From the NCBI RefSeq assembly GCF_000003815.2, contig NC_049983.1, positions 28,901,716 to 28,954,046 on the forward strand: a stretch of 52,331 nucleotides of DNA, in the 5' to 3' direction. Origin of the DNA: Branchiostoma floridae. Lineage: Eukaryota; Chordata; Leptocardii; Amphioxiformes; Branchiostomatidae. The translations under genes were made by a program, and so were the position numbers. Within the stretch, counting starts at the first letter, position 1. Every line of letters starts with the position of its first letter. The notes under the pieces are model-generated. The model saw only the letters and a program-made list of their open reading frames with translations, searched no databases and was not told the origin of the DNA. Of the stretch, positions 1 to 10,950 are shown one piece after another.

Positions 1-798
1 AGCTAAAGTTGAAAAACCGGTTGTACACAAGGTCGCTTATCGTGGAGGTACATTAACGACATCTAGCGGTCTCATGCACCACTGCATGTACCTTCAAATG
101 CCGCTTTGACAATGTCTGAGGGAGCCAAAGAGACTTCTTCCATACGGGTTTTAAACATTTTTTTTACAATGTACCATAGTTTTTGGCATATGAAGTTGAT
201 ACAGCTTTCATGAACAAGACCTTTTTCATCATCTGGAAACCAGTCAGAACTTTTGGTGCTGTGATTGACAGGTGTCAGTCATGTCAGTGTGACAAAACCC
301 GCAGTGGTCGAAAACTGACCTTTTACTTGACTATTACAACTTCATGTAGCATTCTCTTTTCACTTCTGCAAAGGTGGCTGACTGTGCGTTTTACTACCAA
401 TTCTTTATAAACGGTAAGTAAAACTGTTGTATTATGATGATTTTGTCATATTTAGCAGAGCAGTGAGAATTATTTTTCTATCTGGATTGCGTGGCCTGTA
501 AGGTAGGGAACAGTGGGGTGGAAGTGTGCCTGTAAAAGTGAGATTCATTTTTAACTGTTTTACGATAGTTAGCAGATAAACTTTCAGCCATTTGAATGTT
601 GGCAGCCACATCTTATCCTTGCCAAGCACTATAGAGCTGGCTAATTGCCACACCTCGTTTTTACCCTGTATGAAATTCAAAAGTTCACACTGCCTATTTC
701 TGTCACGTGTGACAAAAGAACAATTGACAATTATTGCATGATGCATTTTCTTTATTGCGAGAACTCCTGGTTACATAGAGCGGCAAGAGCTGATCTCT
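1..798. other. No recognisable gene
   Basis: AT-rich sequence. Short open frames occur on both strands, but none resembles a known family and none has convincing splice context. I see no repeat structure before the gap that starts at 799. Confidence 0.5.
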
Positions 799-1180
799 NN
801 NNNNNNNNNNNNNNNNNNNNNNNNNNNNNNNNNNNNNNNNNNNNNNNNNNNNNNNNNNNNNNNNNNNNNNNNNNNNNNNNNNNNNNNNNNNNNNNNNNNN
901 NNNNNNNNNNNNNNNNNNNNNNNNNNNNNNNNNNNNNNNNNNNNNNNNNNNNNNNNNNNNNNNNNNNNNNNNNNNNNNNNNNNNNNNNNNNNNNNNNNNN
1001 NNNNNNNNNNNNNNNNNNNNNNNNNNNNNNNNNNNNNNNNNNNNNNNNNNNNNNNNNNNNNNNNNNNNNNNNNNNNNNNNNNNNNNNNNNNNNNNNNNNN
1101 NNNNNNNNNNNNNNNNNNNNNNNNNNNNNNNNNNNNNNNNNNNNNNNNNNNNNNNNNNNNNNNNNNNNNNNNNNNNNNNN
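799..1180. other. Assembly gap (N run)
   Basis: 382 Ns interrupt a minus-strand LINE fragment whose coding sequence enters the gap from the right. Confidence 0.99.
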
Positions 1181-1600
1181 TAAACCTGTTTGTACAGAAT
1201 CGGGCAGCTTGGTTCTGTAAGCTTCCAAGTTTATCTTTGTCTTTCTTTGTATACGGGTTCAATACTGTAGCGGTATATTCAAGGTTAGGTCTTACTAGTG
1301 ACGTGTATGCAAGTCATTCTACCCTGGCTGGGCATGCCCACAAGTTGCGTTTGATCACTCCCAATGTCTGCTTAGCCTAGGTTATTATTTCATTAACATG
1401 GACACCCCACTTCAGCCCAGTTGTTAACGTAACACCTAGGTGTGGTTGTTTTTTTGTGGTTTCTAATGTCTGACCACAAAACTGGTAATGAGACACATTT
1501 GGTGTGCGTTTGTTCGTTATGTGTATGATATAGCACTTATCAGGATTGAACTGCATAAGCCATTTCCTTTGCAATTCTTCCAGGGTGTTCAGACGTAAGG
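1181..1600 (-). pseudogene. LINE reverse transcriptase C-terminal fragment
   Basis: Read on the minus strand, the segment encodes the region that follows the catalytic motif of CR1/L2-type reverse transcriptases: a WLMQFNPDKC stretch (W-x-FN-x-x-KC), then HLGVTL (LGV motif), LKWGVHVNEI, and further on NPYTKKDKDKLGSLQNQAARF (a x-x-LQ-x-x-AARF motif). Stop codons and frame changes interrupt it (for example after NEIIT), and it runs into the gap at 1180. The palm with the YxDD box is not present. It is an inactive retrotransposon remnant. The family is assigned from motifs and the clade is uncertain. Confidence 0.8.
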
Positions 1601-1750
1601 GTGCGAAATAGACTCCTGGTGGATTTACTTTCTGGAAATACTTTGATACCCAGTAACATGATGAGTATAAACGTTGGTATAACTTATATTTACAGGCAGA
1701 TAATGCAGTCTTCTACCGTATCTATGAGACAACAATAAATGTTTGAGTAA

Positions 1751-2119
1751 ATGGTAAATGTGGGAACTAGAGATCCCCCACACATCAGAAGAGCCGTGGC
1801 AGCACAACGAGAGAAACTGAAACAAGACACTGAACCATCACTGCAGTTCCAACGACGATTCCACACCGCTTTTACCCTGTACAAGCTCCTCAATGGACGC
1901 TGCCCTCCACATCTTCAAACCCTGGTGACCAGAATCCGGGCTGCCACTGAGTCACGTTACTCCCTCAGGAACAGCGACCACCTGACATCTGAACTCATTA
2001 AGTCCACCAGAGACCAGAGAACATTCTTCTACCGAGCAACATCACCCTGGAACACCCTCCTTACTTCTACTCGCACTGTCACAACTGCTGCTTCCTCCAA
2101 AAGAAAACTCCGCCTTTAA
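1751..2119 (+). pseudogene. LINE ORF2 C-terminal tail fragment
   Basis: An open frame of about 120 residues matches the extreme C-terminus of CR1/L2-like LINE polyproteins: FTLYKLLNGRCPPHLQTL (the YK-x-LNG-x-x-P motif), then SRYSLRNSDHL and TFFYRATSPWNTL (the WN-x-L motif), then a basic end. It is opposite in orientation to the fragment at 1181-1600, so the two belong to separate or rearranged insertions. The methionine is incidental. No catalytic residues are present. Confidence 0.75.
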
Positions 2120-2152
2120 TAAAAAAACTCTTGGAATGTCTTAAGGGGACCC

Positions 2153-2160
2153 TTACAGGT
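2153..2160. repeat. Putative 8-bp target site duplication, left copy
   Basis: TTACAGGT here is repeated at 5643-5650, directly after the CAA-rich tail of the LINE. The positions fit a target duplication around a 5'-truncated insertion. Eight bases could match by chance, so confidence is moderate. Confidence 0.55.
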
Positions 2161-2370
2161 ATTATAGACTTGACAATCGTAAACAAAAACACTACGAAGC
2201 ATATGCAGAGCTGGAGAGTTGAACCAGAGGTGCAGTTACGAACAGACCACAATCTCATCACAATGAGCATAGGTTCTAAAGAAGAAACACAAAAACAACA
2301 GAAGTGGAAACTGAGAAACGTAGACTGGAAAGAATGGCAGGACAAAACCGACACTGTCTTCCGACAGTGA
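2161..2370 (+). pseudogene. AP endonuclease C-terminal remnant of LINE
   Basis: The frame reads GIIDLTIVN, then QSWRV, then LRTDHNLIT. This is the classic last block of LINE AP endonucleases (IDL-T, W-V, S/T-DH-x-LI), with the catalytic aspartate-histidine pair in TDHN. The upstream endonuclease domain is missing. The frame ends at a TGA at 2368-2370 (after VFRQ), although similar sequence continues into the gap. Confidence 0.75.
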
Positions 2371-2410
2371 GTAGAGGAAACAGATTGGGCAACAGAGAAA
2401 GCAAACAGCA

Positions 2411-2540
2411 NNNNNNNNNNNNNNNNNNNNNNNNNNNNNNNNNNNNNNNNNNNNNNNNNNNNNNNNNNNNNNNNNNNNNNNNNNNNNNNNNNNNNNNNNN
2501 NNNNNNNNNNNNNNNNNNNNNNNNNNNNNNNNNNNNNNNN
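2411..2540. other. Assembly gap (N run)
   Basis: 130 Ns between the endonuclease end and the reverse transcriptase of the LINE. Confidence 0.99.
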
Positions 2541-4429
2541 CACAAAGACTGCACTAAGAAAGTTCAAGCGAAGAAGGGACAAAACCAATCTGACGAAATA
2601 CCTACATGAGAAAGAGATCTTAACAAACATGGAAGAAGAAGCACGAAACACATACTGGAACGAACAGCTTAAAGATATGGATCCCAGAAAACCACTGAAA
2701 TTCTGGAAAGCTATCAAAAACCAGCTAGGCAGAAGTTCCAGACCCACCATCCAACCTATAAAACAGAAAGATGGCACAATAGCCACAACTGATCAACAAA
2801 TAGCACATGCAGTCACAACAGAGTACGCTCCAGGGGGTGTGGAAATCACAGGAGAACTTGCAACCTGGAAACAAAACATCACCCAAGCGGTGGAGATCTC
2901 CATAAAACATGAGAAACAAAGACTACAAGATGATCACACATATGAAGAAGACACACACGAAGGATCCTCAACCTAGACCTTACCCTAGAAGAGGTGAAAG
3001 CTGCCATCAGAAAAATGGACGCAAGCAGCTCTCCTAGCCCCACAGAAAGAATACTACCAGTTATGATCAAGTATGGGGGAGATGGCCTTACCATAGCCCT
3101 ACAACACATGCTGAACCTAGTATGGGAAACTGGACAGATCCCTAAGTCAATGAAACAAGACAACAAAATACTCATTAAGAAACCTGGAAAGGACGACTAC
3201 AACAAAGTACGAAGCTACAGACCTATAACACTCTCGAGCGTGGTTGGAAAGCTAATGGAAAGAATAGTTGACAGCAGACTTACATGGTGGGCAGAAGTTA
3301 ACCACATATTATCACCATACCAAGAGGCATACAGAAAACATCGTACACGGAGTGCTAAGGCTAGTGCAACACATCGAAGAAGCCTGGAAGAATAATGAAA
3401 CCACGGTTGCGGTGTTTGCTGACTATGAAGGATGCTTCGATCGCATATGGCAAGAAGGACTATTGTACAAACTAATAACAAAAGGGGTCAAGGGTAGGAT
3501 ACTCTGCTACCTAGAGAGTTTCCTGAGAGGTCGTGAAACCAGATTCAAAGTCAACACCATCACAACAGAACCGGAGATCAGTAAAGTAGGCATACCACAG
3601 GGAGCTTTCTACCACCCTCTGTAATATCTACACAGCGGATGCCTACCATCAAACAGGACTAGACAACTTCCAGTATGCTGATGATGGTGCAGCCTGGTGT
3701 AGCGGCGCAGACGTAAAAGAGGTATCAAAACAAGTAGAGACAAGTATCGATCACGTAATATCGACTTGGTGCCCTTTGTGGAACATGTGTATCGAAGAAA
3801 GCAAAACCAAAGCCATGGTTTTCTCTCCACCTCACATAGACCAGCCAACTGCTGACAGCCTTGAAGTAAACAACAAGAACATCGACATCATCCCAGAAGT
3901 CAAACTGGTCGGGATTACACTAGACGAGAAGCTGAACTTCCAAAGTCACATCTGCAACACCCAGACTAAAGCATACAAAGCCTTAAAAGCAATTAGCAAA
4001 GTAACCAATGCTAAGAAAAATCACAACCAGGAGGCTCATCTCCAGCTGTACAGAGCAATGATCAGACCTATTCTCGAATACGGAACAGAATGTACACTCA
4101 GAGCAGGACAGAAGCACGATGTTGCGTACGCCCCCATACAGAGAAAAGCTCTAATGGCTGCAACCGGTTGCAAGATCAGAACGAGTACAGACGCACTGGA
4201 AGTGCTGACTGACATTATGCCTATTGACATACATCTAACATGCCGCCAAGCACAAGCCTACTTGAGAATGGCAACAAAACACACGGGGAACCCCATACAT
4301 GATGAAATAGCACAAGAAAGATCCGAAGAGAAGATCGGCACAACCCTACATCTTCTCGAGACAAGGTTTAAAGAAATGAAGGGGGAGATAGAGGTCAGCA
4401 CAGTAGACAAGGAATGCTACTACGACTAG
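2541..4429 (+). pseudogene. LINE reverse transcriptase, frameshifted
   Basis: The RT domain is spread over at least four frames. A linker with KPLKFWKAIKNQ comes first. Fingers motifs follow (VRSYRPITLSSVVGKLMERI near 3205-3270), then motif A (VAVFADYEGCFDRIW near 3410-3450), motif B (GIPQGA near 3590) and motif C (YADDGAAW near 3675-3700). After that come LVGITLDEKLNFQSHI and the thumb region. Frameshifts lie near 2970, 3345 and 3605. The last segment stays open to an in-frame TAG at 4427-4429 and then continues in the same frame into RNase H. The catalytic aspartates are still readable, so decay is fairly recent. Confidence 0.88.
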
Positions 4430-5494
4430 AAAGGGGGTCCCTTTCTCAATGGGCAGAATAACAGGATCTTCCTTCCCACCACAACAAACCCTGCCAATAA
4501 GGAGGAAGCCAAAGAGAGAGTAAAGCAAATACTCCACGAGATGAAGAAAACACCAACTACGGTAGTTTTCACAGATGGTTCATCCTTAGGCAACCCCGGT
4601 CCAACAGGGTGTGCTGCGGTAATCTACGAGCAATGGGGAGTAACTGAACCTTACACAGTTAGAAAACCAGTAGCTGCAAAGTCCAACAACTACGAAGGAG
4701 AGTTGCAGGGGATCTACCTAGCACTGAACACCCTACATAGAAGTCAAAGCAAAAACAGAAGAATCCTCATACTCTGTGATTGTAAAGCGGCCCTTGAGAA
4801 TGTCAGCTCGTTCCAACAGGCAGAAGCTTACAACGACCTAGTGAATGCAGCAAGACAGAGGCTCTATGAAATCCAGCAGAAAGGACACAACATACAAATT
4901 GAATGGTGCCCAGGCCACATGGGGATAGAAGGAAACGAACTAGCAGACATGCAAGATAAGCTAGCTGCAGAGGAAGCTAAACACACAGAGATCAACACGA
5001 CATGGACTAAGCAACAAGCAATGAAGCACATAGAAGAACAAGCAGCAAAAAGATGGCAAAGACGAAGAGAAAACCAAACAACTAGCAGCCACATGCAGAA
5101 AGCCAACACGAGTTTGAAGACGAAATGCAGCACATGGGGGTCAAGAACGACTCAGATCTCCATAAACCAACTCGTGAGTGGACACACGGAGCTAAACGCC
5201 TACAAAAACTGGATTGACCCCACGGAGACACCAAACTGTAGCACATGCGGTACAAGGGAAAATATAGACCATTACATGTATGAATGCCCAAAATATGAGA
5301 ACACCAGACAACATCTAATGAAAGAAATTGACAACATATATGAAGACTACGGAATCCCTCAACAAGAAAGAACGATGGATGTTGTATCCCTAGCAGGAAT
5401 GCGAAGCGACCTGACGAACGAAGCAAACAAAAGGATGTATTTGGCGTTCACCAAATACATTGAAGACACGAGAAGGTTCGCCGAGCAGGTCTAG
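4430..5494 (+). CDS. LINE RNase H domain plus zinc-binding C-terminus
   Basis: The open frame continues the RT frame after a single TAG. The RNase H active site is visible: aspartate in FTDGSSLGNPG, glutamate in NNYEGELQGI, aspartate in LCDCKAALE, and the final block CPGHMGIEGNELAD. About 90 residues later, CSTCG-x-x-ENIDHYMYECP gives the C-x2-C-x-H-x-C cluster found after RNase H in I-like LINEs. The first methionine of the open part is at 4541, but translation would normally come from the full polyprotein. It removes RNA from the RNA:cDNA hybrid during retrotransposition. No downstream host gene is linked. Confidence 0.88.
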   Translation, partial: KGGPFLNGQNNRIFLPTTTNPANKEEAKERVKQILHEMKKTPTTVVFTDGSSLGNPGPTGCAAVIYEQWGVTEPYTVRKPVAAKSNNYEGELQGIYLALNTLHRSQSKNRRILILCDCKAALENVSSFQQAEAYNDLVNAARQRLYEIQQKGHNIQIEWCPGHMGIEGNELADMQDKLAAEEAKHTEINTTWTKQQAMKHIEEQAAKRWQRRRENQTTSSHMQKANTSLKTKCSTWGSRTTQISINQLVSGHTELNAYKNWIDPTETPNCSTCGTRENIDHYMYECPKYENTRQHLMKEIDNIYEDYGIPQQERTMDVVSLAGMRSDLTNEANKRMYLAFTKYIEDTRRFAEQV

Positions 5495-5619
5495 AACACC
5501 CCAAACACGCATATGCAAAGTACCAGAGTACAAGCACCAGCGAGGTCAACAAATCTAAGAGCACCCAGCAGAAAAATCACCAAGAGACCATGTCTAGCGG
5601 AGAAGTAGACGTTAAACAA

Positions 5620-5642
5620 GGACAACAACAACAACAACAACA
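5620..5642 (+). repeat. CAA-rich 3' tail of LINE
   Basis: About six ACA/CAA triplets end the element. I-like LINEs often end in a short simple repeat instead of poly(A). The right target duplication TTACAGGT follows at 5643-5650. Confidence 0.75.
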
Positions 5643-5650
5643 TTACAGGT

Positions 5651-6783
5651 GTATACAGTGACCCAGCATGACCTCTCGCTGTATATGTTGTTGTTGATAA
5701 ATACTGATGTAGAGTCTATTGTAGATACTATGACTGCTTAGTGCTATGAGACNNNNNNNNNNNNNNNNNNNNNNNNNNNNNNNNNNNNNNNNNNNNNNNN
5801 NNNNNNNNNNNNNNNNNNNNNNNNNNNNNNNNNNNNNNNNNNNNNNNNNNNNNNNNNNNNNNNNNNNNNNNNNNNNNNNNNNNNNNNNNNNNNNNNNNNN
5901 NNNNNNNNNNNNNNNNNNNNNNNNNNNNNNNNNNNNNNNNNNNNNNNNNNNNNNNNNNNNNNNNNNNNNNNNNNNNNNNNNNNNNNNNNNNNNNNNNNNN
6001 NNNNNNNNNNNNNNNNNNNNNNNNNNNNNNNNNNNNNNNNNNNNNNNNNNNNNNNNNNNNNNNNNNNNNNNNNNNNNNNNNNNNNNNNNNNNNNNNNNNN
6101 NNNNNNNNNNNNNNNNNNNNNNNNNNNNNNNNNNNNNNNNNNNNNNNNNNNNNNNNNNNNNNNNNNNNNNNNNNNNNNNNNNNNNNNNNNNNNNNNNNNN
6201 NNNNNNNNNNNNNNNNNNNNNNNNNNNNNNNNNNNNNNNNNNNNNNNNNNNNNNNNNNNNNNNNNNNNNNNNNNNNNNNNNNNNNNNNNNNNNNNNNNNN
6301 NNNNNNNNNNNNNNNNNNCTTTGTGATTTTTGGTAGGTGTGTAGCGGTTGTGAAAAGAAAGGCCACGTTCGAAAATGGTTCACCTGACGTTTTCCTACGG
6401 TACTGCAGCGAGCTTTGTATTTTTATGCGCCTGTTTGTGGACAGCATAACTCGTTATCAGAAAATTCTAGATACATATAAGTAAATGGCTAACCTGTGAA
6501 GTTATAACACTAGCAAATAATCTACCAATGGCATTGTAATGTAGGTAGTAGACATTGGAGTCCCTCCTGAGCATAGTAATTTGGAAAAGCGCGGTGGGAT
6601 ATTGACATGTTCTCTAACGTTCTTTTCCAAGTACTTTCTGAAATTGTGCTTCAAAACATGTTTCTGAACTACTGCTAAGGTTCGCCAGGTGGCGTTCTGT
6701 AAATTACACCTGCTGGAAAACCGGTTTCTTACAAAGGTCATCTGCCACTAGTGTTGTCAGATGTCACTAGTGACGCTTTTCTG
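5651..6783. other. No recognisable gene; contains gap
   Basis: The stretch includes the gap at 5753-6318. The right part has a minus-strand open frame of 79 codons (6502-6741) with no family resemblance. I see no splice-supported coding sequence. Confidence 0.5.
5753..6318. other. Assembly gap (N run)
   Basis: 566 Ns, the largest gap in the window. Confidence 0.99.
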
Positions 6784-6910
6784 TTTATATCGTGTGCAGT
6801 GACCCTTTGTAAGTTTGTGTTTACATCGTGTGCAGTGACCCTTTGTAAGTTTGTGTATATATGGTGTGCAGTGACCTTTGTAATTTTGTGTTTATACTGT
6901 GTGCATTGAC
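6784..6910. repeat. 37-bp tandem repeat, about 3.5 copies
   Basis: The core GTGTGCAGTGACCCTTTGTA recurs four times at a spacing of 36-37 bases, with TTTGTGTTTATAT-like linkers. The last copy has diverged. Confidence 0.85.
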
Positions 6911-7829
6911 TCGTTTGAAATTCATTGTTGTTGTTTTTAAATCAAGCTTGAGAAGGGCCTTTTCACCTAGGACGTCTTATCCAATCTGAGATAGACACAG
7001 CCAAATGGACCAAACTGCGTATGTGGTAATCACATGGTTCACTATCAGTCTCACTTTTCAAAGTTCAGGGGTCAAATTGTCAAAGAGGCGTTTTCTCCCT
7101 TCCAACTGCCAACAATTGTCTAGTTCTGGCTTGTGATCTGGTCTGTATTTCAGCTGTCAAGTTTCTAGCTAATAGCCTCCTTTGCAGACGTTTGGGGAGC
7201 GCTGATTCTCGATTTCCAACGAGGGCTAGCGTCGACTCTTTGCCAGGAAAAGAAGTTTTGCCGCACCCAGAAATTCTTTTCCAGCATAGCAAACCTCTAA
7301 GCCCTTGTTGAAAATCCAAAACCAGCGCTTCCCAAAAAATAAACGCTACAGTAACTGCCACAGAAGTCTGCACAGGAGGCTACAAGGTTCCACCTACTGA
7401 ATAAGCTTCACTAACAATGATGTGTGTCGGGGCCGCTGTGGAATTAAATTACTCGCTTCTCCATATAAGGGAGTTTAGTGTTACATCTGGCTTGTCTGTT
7501 GCCATGGTGACCACATTATCTGTGCTGTTTTTTTTTTTGTCTCTGGAGCTGGTTGGGTCGCAAAGCAGTTTGGGTAAGTCTGACGTCTCCGATGTTGGCA
7601 GTCGCACAAGAGATATTACAATTATTGGGCGGGCCGACTTCTCTCTCTCTCTCTCTTCGCAACCAGGGGCTGAATTGCATGCTCACAATAGGCTGGGCTT
7701 AATCGCAAAGGTGTTTAACTCAGGAATTTAACTCAGGTGACCTCCATACGACTGTTACAAGTGTCTGGAGAGGCTGCTGTTTGGCGCTAACTCAGTTGAC
7801 CTCAATACGACAGCAACTGGCCCAGGTGC

Positions 7830-8100
7830 GTCCAAAGGACTGTAGGTTTTGAATCACCTCTGGAACGACCACTACTCTTTTGCATAAGCGTGGTGGGTTC
7901 TTTAACATGCTCTCCTCAAACAGGGGACCTCCGTTTAACGTCCTATCTGCGCTAGGTACTCATTTTAACCCGATTGAAGTGAGCAAAGTCGTGTAACGTG
8001 CCTTTCCCAAGGACACAAGATCGGTCGCACATCAACAGATTAGAACCCAGGACCTCTGGGTCATGGGCCAATCACCCTGCCGTTATGCCAAACGACCCCA
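7830..8100 (-). mobile_element. tRNA-derived SINE
   Basis: On the minus strand the head reads GGGGTCGTTTGGCATAACGG, with an A-box-like TGGCATAACGG, followed about 35 bases later by a B-box-like GGTTCTAATC. These are internal RNA polymerase III promoter elements in tRNA-like spacing. The body then contains CTTGGGAAAGGCACGTTACA and extends to about 7830. No clear target duplication was found. The region between 6911 and 7829 has no recognisable gene apart from short open frames. Confidence 0.75.
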
Positions 8101-9439
8101 AAATAAAGTCTTCAAATGGCATAGTTTCAGTTGGCATGGATTCTGCCAGGTTTGCAGCTTCTAAACTAATCATAAAGGAGTGTCTTGGTGGCTTTGCCCC
8201 CCCCCCCCCTCCGTATTAAGATATATATAGTGTTGAGGCTTATAATTTTACATCATGTGGAATGCAACTCAATAAAAGTTAGATTTTCCTACTTGACGGA
8301 AAAAAGGCAGCGTTTGACCTGACAGTGTATAACGTTACTTTCAGTTATTCTCCTAAGGAGTTTGTCTCTATAGCAGTTATGTAATCTGACACAAAGACAA
8401 CAGACACAGGTGTGTGGTACCAAAACTGCACATCTTATATTAAAAAGTTTCAAAGCAAATGCACATAAAGAATATATGTAACTAAGCGATCAGTTCTAGT
8501 TGTGATTTCAGCAAGACATCACTTCTCTGGATTTAGTGCATGATGGTATCTCTTCTCTATCTTCTCATTGGGACATCTGGTTTTATCTCACAANNNNNNN
8601 NNNNNNNNNNNNNNNNNNNNNNNNNNNNNNNNNNNNNNNNNNNNNNNNNNNNNNNNNNNNNNNNNNNNNNNNNNNNNNNNNNNNNNNNNNNNNNNNNNNN
8701 NNNNNNNNNNNNNNNNNNNNNNNNNNNNNNNNNNNNNNNNNNNNNNNTAAGATAACTGATCATCACTCTACAGAAAAGCTAATGGAATGCTATTAATACA
8801 CCTCATATTTCTAACATCCTGGTGTCTTATAAACTAACAACGCTGACCTTATATAACCTCAGTATCAGCAACGTCTAATAAAAATCTACTGGAAGATGAA
8901 AAGTTATATCTAGTACAGAAATAAGATTATACACTAGAAACCTACATTTGGAGCCTTCGAACAGAGTAGAATTTGTTAATTCAGAAGATGACAAAGCTAA
9001 ATGTCAACACAATTATTACTATATAGGCTTGCAAGTAATATGCACTATTATTTCGTAATGCACCACTATCCCACAATGTTTCACAGCCAGCCTCACTGCC
9101 TCATCTCATTTTTTCCTTTCTCATATCAGTAAATGCCTTTGACTCTGAAGGTTGTAAACTGCAGATATGGTGGCCACCATGTCAAACACAATTACTGCAT
9201 AATCCTCGCAAAACATTCTCCACAGAACCCTGAGGTTTGTCTCTCCTGACTGTCACACTGTGGATGCAGCAATGGTACCGTAAAGCTCCTTTCACCGGCA
9301 TTTTGGGGGTTTTTGTTCAGCTGACAACAGTTTTCCGCCTTCTAACCAACTGTGTCTATACTAACACGTTTGCATCCAGCATTGAAATAATAGTCCAGAC
9401 ACATTAACTTACAAATGGTCTTTTATATGTTTTGTTCTT
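8101..9439. other. No recognisable gene; contains gap
   Basis: AT-rich sequence with a short C homopolymer near 8197, a gap at 8594-8747 and no coding signal on either strand. Confidence 0.5.
8594..8747. other. Assembly gap (N run)
   Basis: 154 Ns. Confidence 0.99.
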
Positions 9440-10022
9440 TGAAAAAAAAAAGAAGAAATTTGCCCAATGTATGTTCTTTGAAGAAACTGAATTTTGCCTA
9501 ATGATATTTTTGTGCTATTTGCCCAATGTGTGTTCTTTAAAAAAAATGAAATTTGCCCAGAAATTTGCCCAATGTATGTTCTTTGAAGAAACTGAATTTT
9601 GCCTAATGATATTTTTGTGCTATTTGCCCAATGTGTGTTCTTTAAAAAAAATGAAATTTGCCCAGAAATTTGCCCAATGTATGTTCTTTGAATAAACTGA
9701 ATTTTGCCCAATGATATTTTTGTGCTATTTGCCCAATGTATGTTCTTTGAAAAAACTGAAATTTGCGCAGTGATATTTTGGTGCTATTTGCCCAAATGTA
9801 TGTTCTTTGAAAAAACTGAAGTTTGCCCAGTGATATTTTTGTGCTATTTGCCCAAATGTATGTTCTTTGAAAAAACTGAAGTTTGCCCAGTGATATTTTT
9901 GTGCTATTTGCCCAATGTAAGTTCTTTGAAAAAACTGAAATTTGCCCAGTGATATTTTTGTGCTATTTGCCCAAATGTATGTTCTTTGAAGAACTGAAAT
10001 TTGCCCAGTGATATTTTTGTGC
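9440..10022. repeat. 59-60-bp minisatellite, about 10 copies
   Basis: Units share the core TTTGCCCAATGTATGTTCTT and GATATTTTTGTGCTATTTGC. The left half of the array is a higher-order duplication in which a shortened unit (AAATTTGCCCAG repeated) alternates with a full one. Because units are near multiples of three, long open frames appear on both strands. They are artefacts of the repeat. Confidence 0.95.
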
Positions 10023-10271
10023 TCCATGCTCCTGGACTTTTGTCAATTTAGTCTTAATGTGAAAAAAATTTTGCTAGGTTTTATAATTGACTTCTCCAAA
10101 TTTCCCTAGGCTTTAAACTGTTGTCAGCTTTCCTATCTAACTTATAATATGGTTATATATGCGAAGAAATGAAGAATAGCTTCAGAAGATTGAAAAGGAG
10201 GAATGATGAAGAAAGACACAGGGATAAGGATGAAGACCAAGTGAGAAGAGTATGTGAGAGTGTGGGGGTGG

Positions 10272-10274
<3 letters not shown>

Positions 10275-10356
<82 letters not shown>
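10275..10356. repeat. Compound (GA)n(GT)n microsatellite
   Basis: About 15 GA dinucleotides are followed directly by about 25 GT dinucleotides. Confidence 0.97.
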
Positions 10357-10357
<1 letters not shown>

Positions 10358-10517
10358 GGAGTGATTGAGAACGGGTGGGAGATTTAGGAAAAGGAGGAAG
10401 TGTTATTGAGAAAGAAGAAGGGGGTTAAGAAAGATTGAGAAAGGGATGGAGAAATATTAAAAAGGGCAAAAGATTGAGAAGAAAGAGAGAGGAACTACTA
10501 ACAGTAACAGTTACTTA

Positions 10518-10830
10518 CCACTACTAGAGATTGAGAAAGGGAGAGATTGAGAAAGAGGAAAAATTGATGGATTTAGAACGAGGAGAGATTGAGAAAGAGG
10601 AGAGATTGAGAAAGGCAGAGATTGATGGATTGAGAAAGATGATGGATTGAGAAAGATGAGAGATTGAGAAAGATGAGAGATTGAGAAAGGCAGAGATTGA
10701 GAAAGGCAGAGATTGAGAAAGAGGAGAGGTTGAGAAAGAGGAGAGATTGAGAAAGAGGAGAGATTGAAAAAGAGGAGAGATGCTGATGTATTGAGAAAGA
10801 GAAATTGAGAAAGGGAGCGAGAGATTTGGT
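10518..10830. repeat. Purine-rich GAGATTGAGAAAG repeat
   Basis: A degenerate 13-15-bp unit (GAGATTGAGAAAGAGGA) recurs about 20 times. On the minus strand it is a pyrimidine-rich CTCTTTCTCAATCTC array starting about 50 bases after the alternative stop codon of the secreted-protein gene, so it probably lies in or just past its 3' UTR. Confidence 0.9.
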
Positions 10831-10879
10831 CTAAAGTCCAACGCTCATGCTGATATTTCGTGCCTCACTCCAGAATCGA

Positions 10880-10950
10880 CTACTCGGGTTTGGGGGTGGC
10901 GCTGGCAGCCTTGTCCTTTCCCCAGAGCTCAAACGAATAGTCGTCAAAAC
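10880..10950 (-). CDS. Alternative last coding exon (C-terminus A)
   Basis: An acceptor TTTATTTCAG precedes 71 coding bases ending in TAG at 10882-10880. With phase 1 the exon reads R-FDDYSFELWGKDKAASATPKPE-stop, a composition typical of real coding sequence. It fits exactly the phase-1 product of the internal donor CGCC|GTGAGT at 11871 in the preceding exon, giving DLRRR-FDDYSFELW and a 775-residue protein. If the later donor is used, this exon becomes untranslated 3' sequence. Splicing is inferred and the domain is not recognised. Confidence 0.65.

Larger units (their letters stand above)
2161..5642 (+). mobile_element. 5'-truncated I-group-like LINE (RT plus RNase H)
   Basis: The non-LTR element contains, in order, the end of an AP endonuclease domain, a reverse transcriptase, an RNase H domain, a cysteine-rich post-RNase H motif and a short CAA-repeat tail. 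An RNase H downstream of RT in a LINE is typical of the I superfamily. The element seems truncated inside its endonuclease region at 2161 and is flanked by TTACAGGT on both sides. A 130-base gap (2411-2540), a nonsense codon at 2368-2370, an in-frame TAG at 4427-4429 and several frameshifts show it is dead. Confidence 0.85.

Noticed and set aside
7080-7373. 97-codon minus-strand frame as a host exon
   Set aside because: No family match and no matching splice partners; composition is not persuasive.
9409-10027. 100-codon frames with repeated GKIQFIQRTYIGQIS-like peptides
   Set aside because: Produced by the 60-bp tandem repeat; both strands are open equally.
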